The translations under genes and the position numbers were made by a program. DNA of 64,000 bases from Magnolia sinica (taxonomy: Eukaryota > Streptophyta > Magnoliopsida > Magnoliales > Magnoliaceae), in the NCBI RefSeq assembly GCF_029962835.1, contig NC_080579.1:81175959-81239958 (forward strand). Direction: 5' to 3'. The notes under the pieces were generated by a model. The model searched no databases, had not been told where the DNA came from, and saw only the letters and a program-made list of their open reading frames with translations. This document shows positions 10,150 through 21,671 of this stretch, piece after piece. The stretch's first letter is position 1. Each line of letters opens with the position of its first letter.

Positions 10150-12194
10150 TATAGTTATCACATGGTTTTACAAACATGATAATGCTTAACATCCTATTTT
10201 AATCATGTTTTTGGTTGCAAGGTGAATTTAGGAGCTTGAACTTAAAAGAGTGCTAAAAGCCTACATTTAACGCTCAAAAAAATCACCAGGGCAAGGGACG
10301 GACCCCAGGGGACCAAGATCGAAGAATTTACATGCCAAAGATCCGAGAAAATTAAGTGATTGGGTTTAAATAAGCCTGCAAGTCGTCTAGAATGCAAGAT
10401 CATAGGGTTCCCGCCATCCATTTGGCTCAAAACTTTATATCTGGCCTGAGGACCCTAAATTAATCGTACACGTCGAAATTCAGCCCTTGGATCCCTCTAT
10501 AAGTGGCCCAACGGACAAATCAGCCTACATAACAGCGATTTGGAGCCCACCTGACATCTGGATATATCCCAATTTTAGTCTTAACCCCTTAAATGGGATG
10601 AGGAAAGGGATGGACGGAGCAAATTTACCATAAGCATCATGGTGGGACCCGCTTTGGGTTGTGTGTGTGTATAGCACAGGTGCACGCGAGCAACACCGGA
10701 TCACAAACCCAGTTAAAGCATGCAACACCCAAGCCCATCTCCCTTATGCACGAGGAGACGGCAGCGGATGGACGAGTGTCCCCTAGAACACTTAGTGGGC
10801 CACCATCGTCGACCCATTGGACGATCTGAACCGTCCAATCACTCCAGGGGGTGGTCACAAAGTCATGTTGAGTTTTTTATCCCATGCATACTTACACACG
10901 TGGATCGCCAAAAAACGTAGGATGGACAGCGAATTGATTTTATACAGTGGACCGCACCAAAACTCGATAACAACTACTCCTTTCCAACTGAAATTGCGCC
11001 AGGAATCCAATGAACGGGGTGAATTTCTCTGAAAACATCACTGTGGGGCTCACCGAACATGTCAGCGTAATTAATTTCGCATGCAACACACGTCTGGATT
11101 TCCTGAACGTTGCAGGGCGTTGTACGACCTAGATGTTGATCGGATGGTTGATTTGGACCGTCAATAAGCTCAGAAAGGGGCCATTGACCCCAACCATGGA
11201 GGCAGAATCAAAAGTTGGGTCGATCAGCGTCCCAAACTTCCCAGAAAAGCCAAGTCAGTTTGCGAAAAGAAAGCTACACACGCAGCTTCTCTTGCGAACA
11301 CCCTTCCACCGAATCCCAGCCTTCTTGCCGCATCCAGACGTGAGAGAGACATCGAGGGCAGCCGTGGAGGCTGTGCACGTGGGAAGAAAGAACAAAGAGA
11401 AGAGGAGAAGGAAAGAGATAGCATGGAGGCGGCGATCTTCAAGGAGTTTTTCTTCCTTTTCTCATTTAGTTTTCTTCTTTAATGCTTTTAAGAGTTTTTA
11501 GCATGTCTATGACAGGCTAAACCTCTTAACTAGGGCTAAGAGGTGAAGCTTGTAGCGTGATGGGGAGATTTCTATGGCTTTAATTCATGTTTTATGGATT
11601 CTCTTTGATTATAGTTTGATATTAAGGAATGCTTTCAATTTTTAATGGTTTGTTGTGACTTAAATTACAATAGATCTGTGATAGCTTTGAGCATGTTCTT
11701 AGCATTATCGAGATAATGAAGTCAGGAGGCCCTGTTGTTCACCATCGCCTCTTGGGCATGGTCGGATGATAGAACCCTTTTTAACGTTCATAACTCTCTT
11801 AGATTGAATGTGGATTAGCTAAATTCTATTCTTTGCTTTGTCTCATGGGCATGGTTTTGTGATGGAATCACTTTTAATTCTCATACCTCTCATCTCTTGA
11901 AAACTAGATCAAAGGAAGTTCATATTTGATTTTTAAGGTTATGAATCAAGCATAGATCTCCCTAACCTCTACAAGTAGATCCTTGGCACCCTAGTTTCCC
12001 ACCTTTGAATTTTACATGTTTTAGTTAATTAATTCACCACTATTCTCTTACTTCTCCCTTATTTAAATTACATCTTTGCCTAGTTCTAATTCTGGTTACT
12101 TTCAGATTACGAACAAGGTTCAGTCCCTGTGGATTCGACCTCGGTCTTACCGAGATTATTACTACATCGCAACCCTATACTTGGGGTGTGATCA
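10150..12194 (+). repeat. 5' LTR of the RT-less element
   Basis: It aligns with 15566-17620 along nearly its whole length but lacks the first 35 or so bases of the LTR (the TGTGTTGAGGG end). It ends GTGTGATCA just before the PBS. Compared with the 3' LTR it has lost the TATA box: the sequence jumps from CTTCTTGCC to GCATCCAGACG at 11328-11332. Confidence 0.85.
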
Positions 12195-12200
12195 AGTTTT

Positions 12201-12219
12201 TGGCGCCGTTGCTGGAGAT
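12201..12219 (+). promoter_or_regulatory. Primer-binding site, tRNA-Asp type
   Basis: TGGCGCCGTTGCTGGAGAT matches, with two changes, the TGGCGCCGTTGCCGGGGAT primer site complementary to plant tRNA-Asp. This site is used by Tat and Athila gypsy elements. It lies 6 nt after the 5' LTR end. Confidence 0.9.
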
Positions 12220-12224
12220 TAACG

Positions 12225-12600
12225 GTTATGTTTTTTTGAGATTAACTAGTTTTAGAATTAGATTAAGATTGAAATTTTCTATTTTTAAGCTTAGGTTTTA
12301 TTTTTCAATTTTTAAAATTTTTCTATTTTTAGGTTCTCTTTTATTTTTAAAAACTAACCCACTTTTTATTTTAGGGTTTAGAAACTTTCCTTTTTAGGAA
12401 TTAGTTTATTTTTAGAAACTTCCTAATTTTAGGTTTAGGTTTTCTATTTTAGAAACTTTCTCATTCTAGGTCTTCTTTTAGAAACTAACTCATCTTTCTA
12501 TTTTTTTTTTAGAACTTTCTAATTTTAGGATTTCTATTTTTAGAAACTAATTTCTTTTGTTTTCTTTTGTAGGATCTTAATATAGGAACTTTTAATTTGG
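12225..12600 (+). repeat. Degenerate tandem repeat leader (TTTTTAGAAACTTTCTAATTTTAGG-like)
   Basis: Between the PBS and the first coding-like ATG lies a strongly T-rich tract in which variants of 'TTTTTAGAAACT' and 'CTAATTTTAGG' recur about every 30-60 bp. It looks like an expanded untranslated leader. No protein is apparent. Confidence 0.7.
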
Positions 12601-12698
12601 TAACTTCCTTCTAACTTCTCCTCCTCTTGCTTTCCATACTGCTGTAGGATTTTTCTTTTATTTTCTTTTAGGATTAGATTCAGAGTTAGGGTTTCACC

Positions 12699-14227
12699 AT
12701 GGAAGAGTGGGTACGTCAATATGCTGAGATGGATAAAAGATATTGGGGAATAATGTATAATGATTATGATGGAATTCAACTTATATCTCAAGATTTTTCT
12801 CAAACCCTCATCGAGAACCGACTGGAATATTATGCTCCATCGGTTAAGAAGTCCTTACGCGATCATAATTATGGGAATGAGGACTATTATCAACCATCAT
12901 ATTCTCCCACATATGATCCGTATGACTATAACTAGTGGAAACATCAAAATTGGGAAGATGAACCAATAACATGTTATAATGATTATTCTCTTGAATACCC
13001 TACCTTTGAGATCCAACTAGAAACAATCCAAGAGAATTCATTTTAGCGAAAGATGGACTGTCTTGCGGAAATTAGAAAAACGTTAGAATCGCTTAATTCG
13101 CACCTCGATAAGATAGTGGAGGCTCATTCATCCCAACCACAACCCAATCCATAAATACAATGCGATGAAAGTGATTCTAACTCGCTTTTGAAGAACTCTG
13201 GAATTTGGAATGAAGAGTAGGATTATGTTAATGAGCATATGGTTCAATTTTCCGAAGAGTTGATCTCGATGACGGTTCAAAAGAATGATCAAGAGACGTG
13301 GGTGTCTTTCAAATATAATGATTCTAACACACTTCACTCACATGACACAATCGATGATGAGGAGGAGGTTAGTTTATTCGAACCTCAACCCAATCTTAGA
13401 ATAGAATGTGAGGAATGTGATCACATCCCAAGTGTATGCTGCACTGAATTGGACGATGATGAGTATTGGGATTCAATCTCAAGTTTAGCCCATATCAATG
13501 ATCAAGAGGTTCAGGAAGTTGTCAACCATAGTGATCTATTCCACCTATCTGATATGACTAATTTAAACGTGGAGGATGAACCACTTTCACCAGAACCTTC
13601 CAACCTTTGTGATGCATGTTTGGACCACTCCCCTGAATTGAATGATGATATAATTCGGGAGAGGGATGAGTTGCTCGATATGACTTTAAAATTTGAAACC
13701 ACTCAGTTAAGGCCACCATCTGAGCTGTCAAGTTTTGACGATTCAATGCCTCTTCTGAGTATTATCAATGAACAAAGTCCTTACATCAATACTTCGTCTA
13801 CTGACCCTCAATCTGTCTGTGCAGGGCTTGTGCCAGAGAGCATACCTCCATCTACTTTTAAAGACAATGGAGTCCTTAAGCATCTCAATATTACAGATTT
13901 CATGTGGAATTTTCTAACTCTTTGAATGATTGCTTGGCACACTTTGCAGATTCAAACGATCCTATGATAAAAGAAAAAGTATATGACTCATAAGATAATA
14001 CCTCGATGGTTGTCATAGACCGATCAAAGCCCTACTCTGATGCCCCTTCTTCCCCAGATCCTAACTATTTACCATTAAGGGAGGAGGAGCTGAAAATTGA
14101 ACTGAAGTATGAAACTTCAGACTGTGTCGAGACTACATCACATTCTGAAAATTTTTCTAAATTCTATTTATGTGTAGTCTCTGATTCACCATGGGATACT
14201 AACTCTGAAACTTTTTGTCACAGGTGA
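12699..14227 (+). pseudogene. Acidic hypothetical protein of the RT-less element, broken by stops
   Basis: An ATG (MEEWVRQYAEMDKRYWG) opens a frame that stays in phase from 12699 to 13925, interrupted only by a few stop codons between about 12933 and 13220. After a shift near 13900 it continues in another frame through 14006-14227 (SDAPSSPDPNYLPLREEEL). The product would be about 500 residues, very rich in Asp, Glu and Ser, with tyrosine-rich repeats near the N terminus (YNDYD, NYGNEDYYQP). I recognise no Gag, zinc knuckle, protease, RT or integrase motif. The preserved phase over about 400 codons argues that it once encoded a protein. It may be a diverged Gag or an element-specific accessory protein. 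Confidence 0.55.
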
Positions 14228-15565
14228 ATCATATATCCTTTGGATACCTCAAGCGATTCAACGATAATTATTTGATGAGGTACAAGAGTTTCTGTGTAAA
14301 GTCATGCTCTATGGCATCCAAGCCTATTACAAAAGGGGCTTTTAGATGATCTTGTTGAGAAACTTACTGAGAAATTTATCAAGATATTAGCCGGAAGAGA
14401 AACCTTGCGGCATGACTGAGTAGATTTTCCCTTGCTTTCATAGGACTAGGATAGTTTGCTTTATGTCGTTCTAGGATAGTCAGCTTTATGTCGTTAGGTT
14501 ATTTTGCTTTGGAAATTGTTTTAGGATAGTTTGCTTTTGTTGATTTAAACTCTTATGCTGACCCACCTTCCCGCTGAAATCTCTTAGAAAAAAAAAAAAC
14601 TCTTGATTCCTTCGTCCAGATACTATCTTTCCATCACTCTATCTTCAATTTCGTTATCTCACGTGCATTGTATGCTTATATCTTTTACATTGAGGACGAT
14701 TTAGATTTTACGTTGGGGATGGGAGATAAGATTACCTAATCAGTATTTTCTTAGTCTTGAGCAAAAATTATGGAAAATTTTTAAATTTTTTCTGAAAATT
14801 CTTGTGAATTCGAAGTGATTTTGACGGCCATCTTTGATTTAGAATTATAAGATACGTAATGTTGGTAATTTATGACTCTTGGATTTAACCATCTGATAGA
14901 TTTCACAGTTAAGTTTAAATTGTTAATCCATGATTAGAAGTTTTAAATATTGATTGAGTCATGATTTCACATGTCACATCTCGCTTACACATTAAGGTAT
15001 TAATTTGATATTGAATTGTTAAATTGGTGTTCATTAAGCATGGAAGGCACCAACCTGGGGAATTTGTCCATCATGTTCGATAAGGAGAAAAAAATACCCA
15101 GTTAAAAAACAGTTGTCGTCGAAAAGGGCTACCTATTAAAGATCTATAAAAAGGATGACAGAAAGCCATCGATGGAAAAATCAAAAGCTGGAAGAATGAA
15201 AAGATGAACTGTAAGGCAAGTTTTGGTTTTGGTTATAGTTATCCTGAATGCTCTTTTGATTATCAATGTTATCAAGAAATAGAAAATTGAACCTTTAATT
15301 GTGATAAGTTTAAGTTTCACTATACATCCATAGAACTCAATGTTTAAAATTTTTCTAATTAATGGACTAATATTTTGAACTTGACCATGAAGTTTACCGT
15401 GCACTTGAGTTTGGGAGAAATTAATGCTCAACATTAATGCATCTTAGAATTCTATTAATTTGATTGTTTTTCAAAAATAACTCGAGTTTATAAAAATTTA
15501 TCCTGTGATTCTCAACTTATTTTTTGCATAATTTGCTCGAGACTAGTAAAATGCTGGTTGGGGAT
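14228..15565 (+). other. Internal non-coding 3' part of the RT-less element, ending in a PPT
   Basis: AT-rich sequence without a credible frame. GGACGATTTAGATTTTACGTTGGGGATGGGA-like purine runs at about 14695-14730 resemble the tract often seen after the coding part in Tat/Athila-type elements. The final CTGGTTGGGGAT (15554-15565) abuts the 3' LTR and is the likely polypurine tract. Confidence 0.6.
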
Positions 15566-16744
15566 TGTGTTGAGGGTCAAATATTGCATATTAGACCCTT
15601 TTTATCATATGATTTTACGAATATGATAATGTTTAACGTCCTATTTTAATCATGTTTTTTGTTGCAAGGTGAATTTAGGGGCTTGAACTTAAAAGAGTGC
15701 TAAAAGCCTAGATTTAACGCTAAAAGAAAATCACCAAGGCAAGAGACGGATCTCAGGGGACCAAATCGAAGAATTTACATGTCAAAGATTTGAGAAAATC
15801 AAGTGATTGGGTTTAAACGGGCCTAAAAGTCGTCCAGAATGCAAAATCACAGGGTTCTCGCCATCCATTCGACTCAAAATTTTATATCTGACCTAAGGAC
15901 CATAAATTAACCATAGACATCAAAATTCAACCCTTAGATCCCTCTAGAAGTAGCCCAATGGATATATCAGCCCACATATCAGCGATTTGGAGGCCACTTG
16001 ACATATGGATATGCCCCAATTTTGGTCTCAACCCCTTAAATGGGATGAGGAAAGGGATGGACGAAGCAGATTTACCATAAGAATCACGATGGGACCTGCG
16101 TTGGATTCTGTGTGTGTAGCACATGTGCACGTGCGCAACACCAGATCACACATCTAGTCAAAGCACGCAAGACCCGAGCCCATCTCCCTTTCGCACGAGG
16201 AGACGGCAACGAACAGAAGAGCGTCCGCTAGATGATCTGAACCGTCCACTCACTCAAGGGGGTGGTTACAACCCCATTCATGTTGATTTTTTGATCCCAT
16301 GCATACTAACACACGTGGATCGCCAAAAAATGCAGGATGGACGGCGAATTGATTTTATACAGTGGACTGCACCAAAACTCGATAACAACCACTCCTTTCT
16401 GACTGAAATCACACCAGGAATCCAATGAATGAGGTGGATTTCTATAAAAACATTACTGTGGGACCCACCGAATACGTCAGCGTAAGTAATTCTGCACGCA
16501 ACGCACGTCCGGATTTTTCGGACGTTGCCGGGCGTTGTATGGCCCAGATGTTGATCAAATGGTTGATCTGGAACGTCCAGAAGCTCAGAAAGGGGCCATT
16601 GACCCCAACCATGGAGGTAGAATCAAAAGTTGGGTCAATCAGCGTCCCAAACTTCCTAGAAAAGTCAAGTCAGTTTGCAAAAAGAAAGTTACACATGCGG
16701 CTTCTCTTGCGAACGCCCTCCCAACGACTCCCAGCCTTCTTGCC

Positions 16745-16752
16745 TATAAAAA
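16745..16752 (+). promoter_or_regulatory. TATA box in the 3' LTR
   Basis: TATAAAAA is followed by an AGAGAGACATC leader, well placed as the LTR promoter. The 5' LTR lacks these bases. Confidence 0.65.
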
Positions 16753-16948
16753 GAGAGACATCTAGACGTGAGGGAGACATCGAGGGTAGCCATGGAGGCT
16801 GTGCATACGGGAAGAAAGAGCAAAGAGAAGAGGAGAGAGAGAGAGATAGCGTAGAGGCAGCGATATTCAAGAAGTTTTCTTCCTTTTCTCATTTAGTTTT
16901 CTTCCTTAATGCTTTTAAGAGTTTTTAGCATGTCTATGACAGGCTAAA

Positions 16949-16970
16949 CCTCTTAGCTAGGGCTAAGAGG
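16949..16970 (+). other. 9-bp stem / 4-nt loop hairpin in the LTR transcript
   Basis: CCTCTTAGC, loop TAGG, then GCTAAGAGG: a perfect inverted repeat. The 5' LTR has the same structure at 11522-11543 with one stem mismatch (AAC in place of AGC). Its position downstream of the TATA box puts it in the transcribed R/U5 region. Confidence 0.75.
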
Positions 16971-17619
16971 TGAAGCTTGTAGTGTGATGGGGAGATTTCT
17001 ATAGCTTTGATTCATGTTTTATGGATTCTCTTTGATTATAATTTGATACTAAGGAATGTTTTCAATTTTTAATGGTTTGTTATGACTTAAATTACAATGG
17101 ATCTGTGATAGCTTTGAGCATGTTCTTAGCATTATTAAGATAATGAAGTCAGGAGGCCCTATTGTTCACCATCGTCTCTTAGGCATGGTTAGATGATAGA
17201 ACCCTTCCAAACGTTCATAACTCTCTTAGATTGGATGTGGATTGACTAAATTCTGTTGTTTGCTTTGTCTCATGGGCATGGTTTTGTGATGGAATCACTT
17301 CTAATTCTCATACCTCTCATCTCTTGAAAATTAGATCAAAGGAAATTTATATTTAATTTTTAAGGTTATGAATCAAGCATAGATCTCCCTGACCTATACA
17401 AGTGGATACTTGGCACCTTAGTTTTCCACCTTTGATTTTTAAAGTTTTAGTTAATTAATTCACCATTATTCTCTTAATTCTTCCTGATTTATATTACATC
17501 TTTGCCTAGTTATAATTCTACTTACTTTCAAATTACGTACATGGTTCAGTCCCTATGGATTTAACCTCGGTCTTACCGAGATTATTACTACATCGCAACC
17601 CTATACTTGGAGTGTGAAC

Positions 17620-17620
<1 letters not shown>

Positions 17621-17652
<32 letters not shown>
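17621..17652. repeat. (AAT)n microsatellite at the insertion point
   Basis: About ten AAT/ATA units lie directly after the 3' LTR. A short ATAATAAT is also on the left side of the element (10142-10149). The expansion therefore probably arose from the target duplication or was present at the target. Confidence 0.8.
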
Positions 17653-19740
17653 GAGTCTCTTATAGACATGGTAAACTCTATGCTCAATAATGGATGTCTA
17701 AGTCCAAGGTTTTGGGGAGAAGTCTTGTTAATACTGTATGTCGTATCTTGAATATGATACATCATTCTAAGACTCTTAAGACTACATATGAATTATAGAA
17801 GAATATAATTTCAAACATCTCATACTTTGAGGCATAGGTTGTAAAGCCTTGATTTAGCTTACTGAGTCTAAAAGACCCAAGATAGGCTTGAAATCTCTTG
17901 AGTGAATTTTCATAAGATATGCACAAAATATTAAGGCTTATAGGTATGTAGTTATAGAATCTAATGACTCAATCCCAGTAAACAATACGATAGAATCCAG
18001 AGATGCCGAGTTTTATGAAAAATCAATCTCTTCCATAAGTAGAAAAAGATAAGATCTCAATATCTTAATATAAGCAATAGTTCTCAGATACCCCAGGATA
18101 TCAGTAGCCTAGATAAAGAGGACAAAATCTAAAAGGATCAAGGGGATAAGAACAGGTATATCTTTCGGACTCGACTTATACATTCTGCTAATAGAAGGAA
18201 AAAAAAAAAAAAAAACTATGTTGGTATGTAACATAAAAAATAATTCGATAAGAATAGATGATGTCCTTAGATCTCAGGATGCTTCTTTTTTTTATAAAGA
18301 AATCTATAAACAAATAGATGAATTTTATATTGCAAAATGGAACATGAAAACTAGTAGATCTGCCCCCAGAATCAAAACCAATATGTTGTAAATGGATTTT
18401 CAAAAGAAAATTAAAACTAGATGAAACAACATAATTGTTTAAGGCTAGATTAGTGGCTAGAGGATTTATACATAAAAAAATATTGACTTTTTTTTATACC
18501 TATGTCCAGTAGTAAGGATATCAAGTATCTAAGTTTTAATTGCTCTATCACCCATGTATAAGTTAGAAATCCATCAGATGGATGTAAAGATAATTTTTCT
18601 AAATGGTGATCTTGATAAAAAGGTTTATATAGAGCAACTAGAAGATTTAATAGTTCCAAGACATGAAAATAAAATGTGCAAATTGCTCAAGTCACTATAT
18701 AAACTTAAACGGGCACCTAAGCAATGGAATGAAAAGTTTAATAAAGTAGTCACCTCATATGGTGTTAAGACTAATGAATCCGATAAATTCGTATATTTAA
18801 AATTTTCTAGTAATAAATGAGTAATCATATGTCTATACGTAGATGATATATTAATCTTTGGTACATGTTTAGAAGTTATAAATGACACTAAAAAATTCTT
18901 ATCATGCAGTTTTGACATGAAAGACATGGGTGAAGCTAATGTAATTCTATGTATCAAGCTATTGAGAAACATTGATATTATAACTCAATATCAGTCACAT
19001 TATATTGAAAATTTACTTAAAAAATTTGATCACTGTGATAAGAACCTAGTTTCTACTTATTTTTACTCTAACATCAAGTTAATTAAAAATAAAGCCCATA
19101 GTTTATCTCAGTTAGAATATTCTAAGGTGATTGACAGTCTTATGTAACCTATGATTTCTACTTAACCCAATATTACTTTACAAGTAATACAAATTTAAAT
19201 CATTGAAATGTTGTTTCTAGAGTACTTAGATATTTGAAGAAAATATTTAACTATAGTTTACATTTTTCTGATTACTCTAGTGTGCTTGAAGGGTATAACG
19301 ATGCTATTTGGGTAACTGATTTTGATATATCTAAGTCTACTAGTAGATGAATTTTTATACTTGAAGGGGTCGTCACTTCTTGGGGATCCAATAAGCAAAC
19401 TTTCATTTCTCACTCTACCATGGATCTAAATTCATGGCTATAGCGACTAATAGTAAAGAGACAGGATGGTTGTGAAACATGTTATTAGAAATATCATTAT
19501 TGGTAAGGCCTTTGCTACTAGTCTCTATCTATTGTGATAGTGAAGAGACACGGTCAAGGGAATATAACGAGACTTATAATGGAAAATTTAAATATATCAG
19601 TTTAAGGCATACTTTTGTATAACAACTACTTGGTGATGGCGTTATAACAATACAATATGTGCAATCCATCCAGAATCTATCGGCTGAAGCAACCTAAGTT
19701 AATAGATTCAATGGGCAAAGTACTTCACAGGAAATGGCTG
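17653..19740 (+). pseudogene. copia-1 integrase end, reverse transcriptase and RNase H remnants
   Basis: The integrase tail resumes with ESLIDMVNSML and a degraded GLP-LWGEA-like stretch. RT is clearest at 18554-18820: LEIHQMDVKIIFLNGDLD, VYIEQLED, CKLLKSLYKLKRAPKQWNEKF. A stop at 18818 is followed by VIICLYVDDILIFGT, which carries the catalytic YVDD (18826-18870). RNase H motifs follow: SKSTSR at about 19335, then GVVTSWGSNKQTFISHSTMDLN, and CDSEE at about 19535. Several stops and frameshifts make it non-functional. Confidence 0.88.
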
Positions 19741-19778
19741 AAGCAACACTATATGTTTTCTATTTATCTCATTCATGG

Positions 19779-19817
<39 letters not shown>
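19779..19817. repeat. (GT)n microsatellite
   Basis: About nineteen uninterrupted GT units in the 3' non-coding part of copia-1. Confidence 0.95.
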
Positions 19818-19819
<2 letters not shown>

Positions 19820-20228
19820 GTGGTGGGTACCTGTAATAGTTAAAAGGATGATGAACTTCTTCAATCTTAACGAGTCCTTTCAAGGGTACTATTGTTATAG
19901 GGGCATTCATAATGACTCACTTATATGAGTGTCGGAAGTGGGGCTGCTTCCCAATGTTCGAAAGTTTTAACTACTCTAATTAACTCATAAATCCAAGACA
20001 GTGTACAAGGCCACATTAATGTACTACAATTTTAGAACACATGGTAATTGAAATATGTGTGTGTGACATGTTCAGTTGTATCATATAGAAAACTTAGTTC
20101 ATGACCATGGTCATTAAGGATTTTTTTATGCAACTTTGAATATTTGTCTACGCTAAGCGAATGTTTAAGTCAATAAGACACATTCTCATATGCACATATC
20201 TTCCTTGCATTGACCTCTTTATTTTTAA

Positions 20229-20242
20229 AAATGGTGGGGGAT
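20229..20242 (+). promoter_or_regulatory. Polypurine tract of copia-1
   Basis: AAATGGTGGGGGAT lies immediately before the 3' LTR start TGTTG, matching the purine-rich plus-strand primer of plant copia elements. Confidence 0.75.
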
Positions 20243-20990
20243 TGTTGCTTTTTTTCAAAATTAAAAATAAAATAAAATAAAATGTTGGGTTTTTTCAAAC
20301 TTATAAAGTAAAATATAGGAAAATGGTTGTGGCTTTTGGCGATTGATGGTGACCATTCATTTGTGAATGGTGGTGCATCTTTGTAAATGGAGCATCCTTT
20401 GAATTCAAAATGATGGTGGAATGATGTCATTAATGGTGGAGGGATGTCACTGTTGAAAAGATGTCATTAAAGAAGATGTCTTTCCATGAAAAGGATTTTA
20501 AAGCAACTCTTATGATTGTACATAAACCCATGATTGGGTCAATCCGAATCATAACAATAATTCCAACAATCTCATCTCCTTCTTCTTCTTCTTCACCATT
20601 TTCATTTTTGGGTGTTTTTTAAAAGTTGTAATGTTCCAAGTGCTAAATTACAAAAAATAAAAAATAAAAAAAATCAGGTAGTAAACTGTAAACAATTTTT
20701 AGGGGGTAAGTTGGAATAGCATAAAACAGGGGCGTACGCTGTAAAAGTATGTTTAGGGTGCGGTTTTTTAATTTTGTTGGCCGAAGCTCACATTTATTTG
20801 GTTTTGGAGAAGAAGCTTATTATATTTTTAGAGGCAATTTGTTGTAACCCTCTTACAAATTGGTTTAATCACCAATAAAGTGTGAATACGGCCTTAAAGA
20901 TAGTAAAGTCATAATGTCTTAAGCTTAACTTTAAATGATTGCTTTTTCTATCTCTCTCCTCACCCTTATACAAACTTTCAAATTTTAAAA
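20243..20990 (+). repeat. 3' LTR of copia-1
   Basis: It starts TGTTGCTTTTTTTC after the PPT and aligns with 6861-7600. The tail (20885-20990) recurs at 29366-29480, at the head of the second unit of the tandem duplication. The right boundary is uncertain, near AAAACACTCA. Confidence 0.82.
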
Positions 20991-21671
20991 ACACTCATGT
21001 TGAGTTATCCAGTTGAGACAACTCAAATGTGTGTCAAGTCAAGCACAGTTATTGTTGCATTTATGCTGAGGTAACCCCATGTCCGGCTATGTGGGTGGTG
21101 GAACCATGATTGTACGGCCCACCTAGATGCATGCATTGTGTTGTATATGTACGCCGTCCAACCTTTTTCACTAGAGCATTTTATGACATGTGCCCAAAAT
21201 GAAGCAGATCCAAATTTCAAGTGGAACACAACACCAAAAACAGTGGTGAATGGCTATTAAAAACATTTTGTGGGCTGCAAAAGTCTTGGATTACGCTGCT
21301 ATTTGTGTTTTCCCTTAATCTAGTTTATGCGGTGGGCCTTGGATGGCAAATAAACATTATAGCGAATTCTAGGAAGTGTTTACCGTGGGGCTTGGATGGC
21401 AAATAAACATTATAGTGGATCCTAAGAAGTTTTAACCAGTGGGTGTTTAATGATCACTGTTTCTTCTGGTGTGGTTCAAGTGAGATTTGGATCTGCTCCA
21501 GTTTTTGGCTCAAGCCATAAAATGATCCGTCAAAATGGAAAGACGGCATAGATATACAACATATGCATTTAGGTAGGCCCCACGGTCATGTCCCACCCAC
21601 ATCGCTGGACATGGGGTCGCAACTTAGTCGCGGCCTTTTTTGCCTCGTGCCTCTTAAATAGCCTCGTTGGA

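Larger units (their letters stand above)
10150..17620 (+). mobile_element. RT-less LTR element (LARD-like) nested in copia-1
   Basis: Two homologous LTRs of about 2.05 kb (10150-12194, 15566-17620) enclose 3.37 kb of internal DNA. It has a tRNA-Asp type PBS next to the 5' LTR and a purine-rich tract before the 3' LTR. No protease, RT, RNase H or integrase motif is found in any frame; the only coding-like part is an acidic frame at 12699-14227. The element sits exactly inside the copia-1 integrase, with ATAAT-type sequence on both sides. PBS type and layout suit a non-autonomous derivative of the Tat/Athila branch of gypsy, but that is inference. LTR divergence of roughly one base in eight by eye suggests considerable age. 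Confidence 0.85.
15566..17620 (+). repeat. 3' LTR of the RT-less element
   Basis: It begins TGTGTTGAGGGTCAAATATTG directly after the PPT and ends GGAGTGTGAACA. It keeps a TATA box (TATAAAAA, 16745-16752). About 200 nt downstream is a strong hairpin (16949-16970) with arms CCTCTTAGC and GCTAAGAGG. It is followed at once by an AAT microsatellite that belongs to the host target. Confidence 0.88.
6861..20990 (+). mobile_element. Ty1/copia retrotransposon (copia-1), full span, heavily interrupted
   Basis: The outer LTRs (6861-about 7600 and 20243-about 20990) are plainly homologous. Between them, in plus-strand order, are gag, protease/GAG-pre-integrase, integrase, RT with YVDD, RNase H, and a PPT abutting the 3' LTR. 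Without the two nested insertions (9213-9906 and 10150-17620) the element would be about 6 kb. All coding parts carry stops and frameshifts, and the LTRs are visibly diverged, so this is an old dead copy. No convincing target duplication is visible, because the 3' LTR terminus is not sharply defined. Confidence 0.88.

Noticed and set aside
11133..11501. 122-codon frame in the 5' LTR, similar to 16425-16928 in the 3' LTR
   Set aside because: The similarity is due to the LTR pair. The frame differs at its ends and has no domain. A small LTR-encoded peptide cannot be excluded, but nothing supports it.
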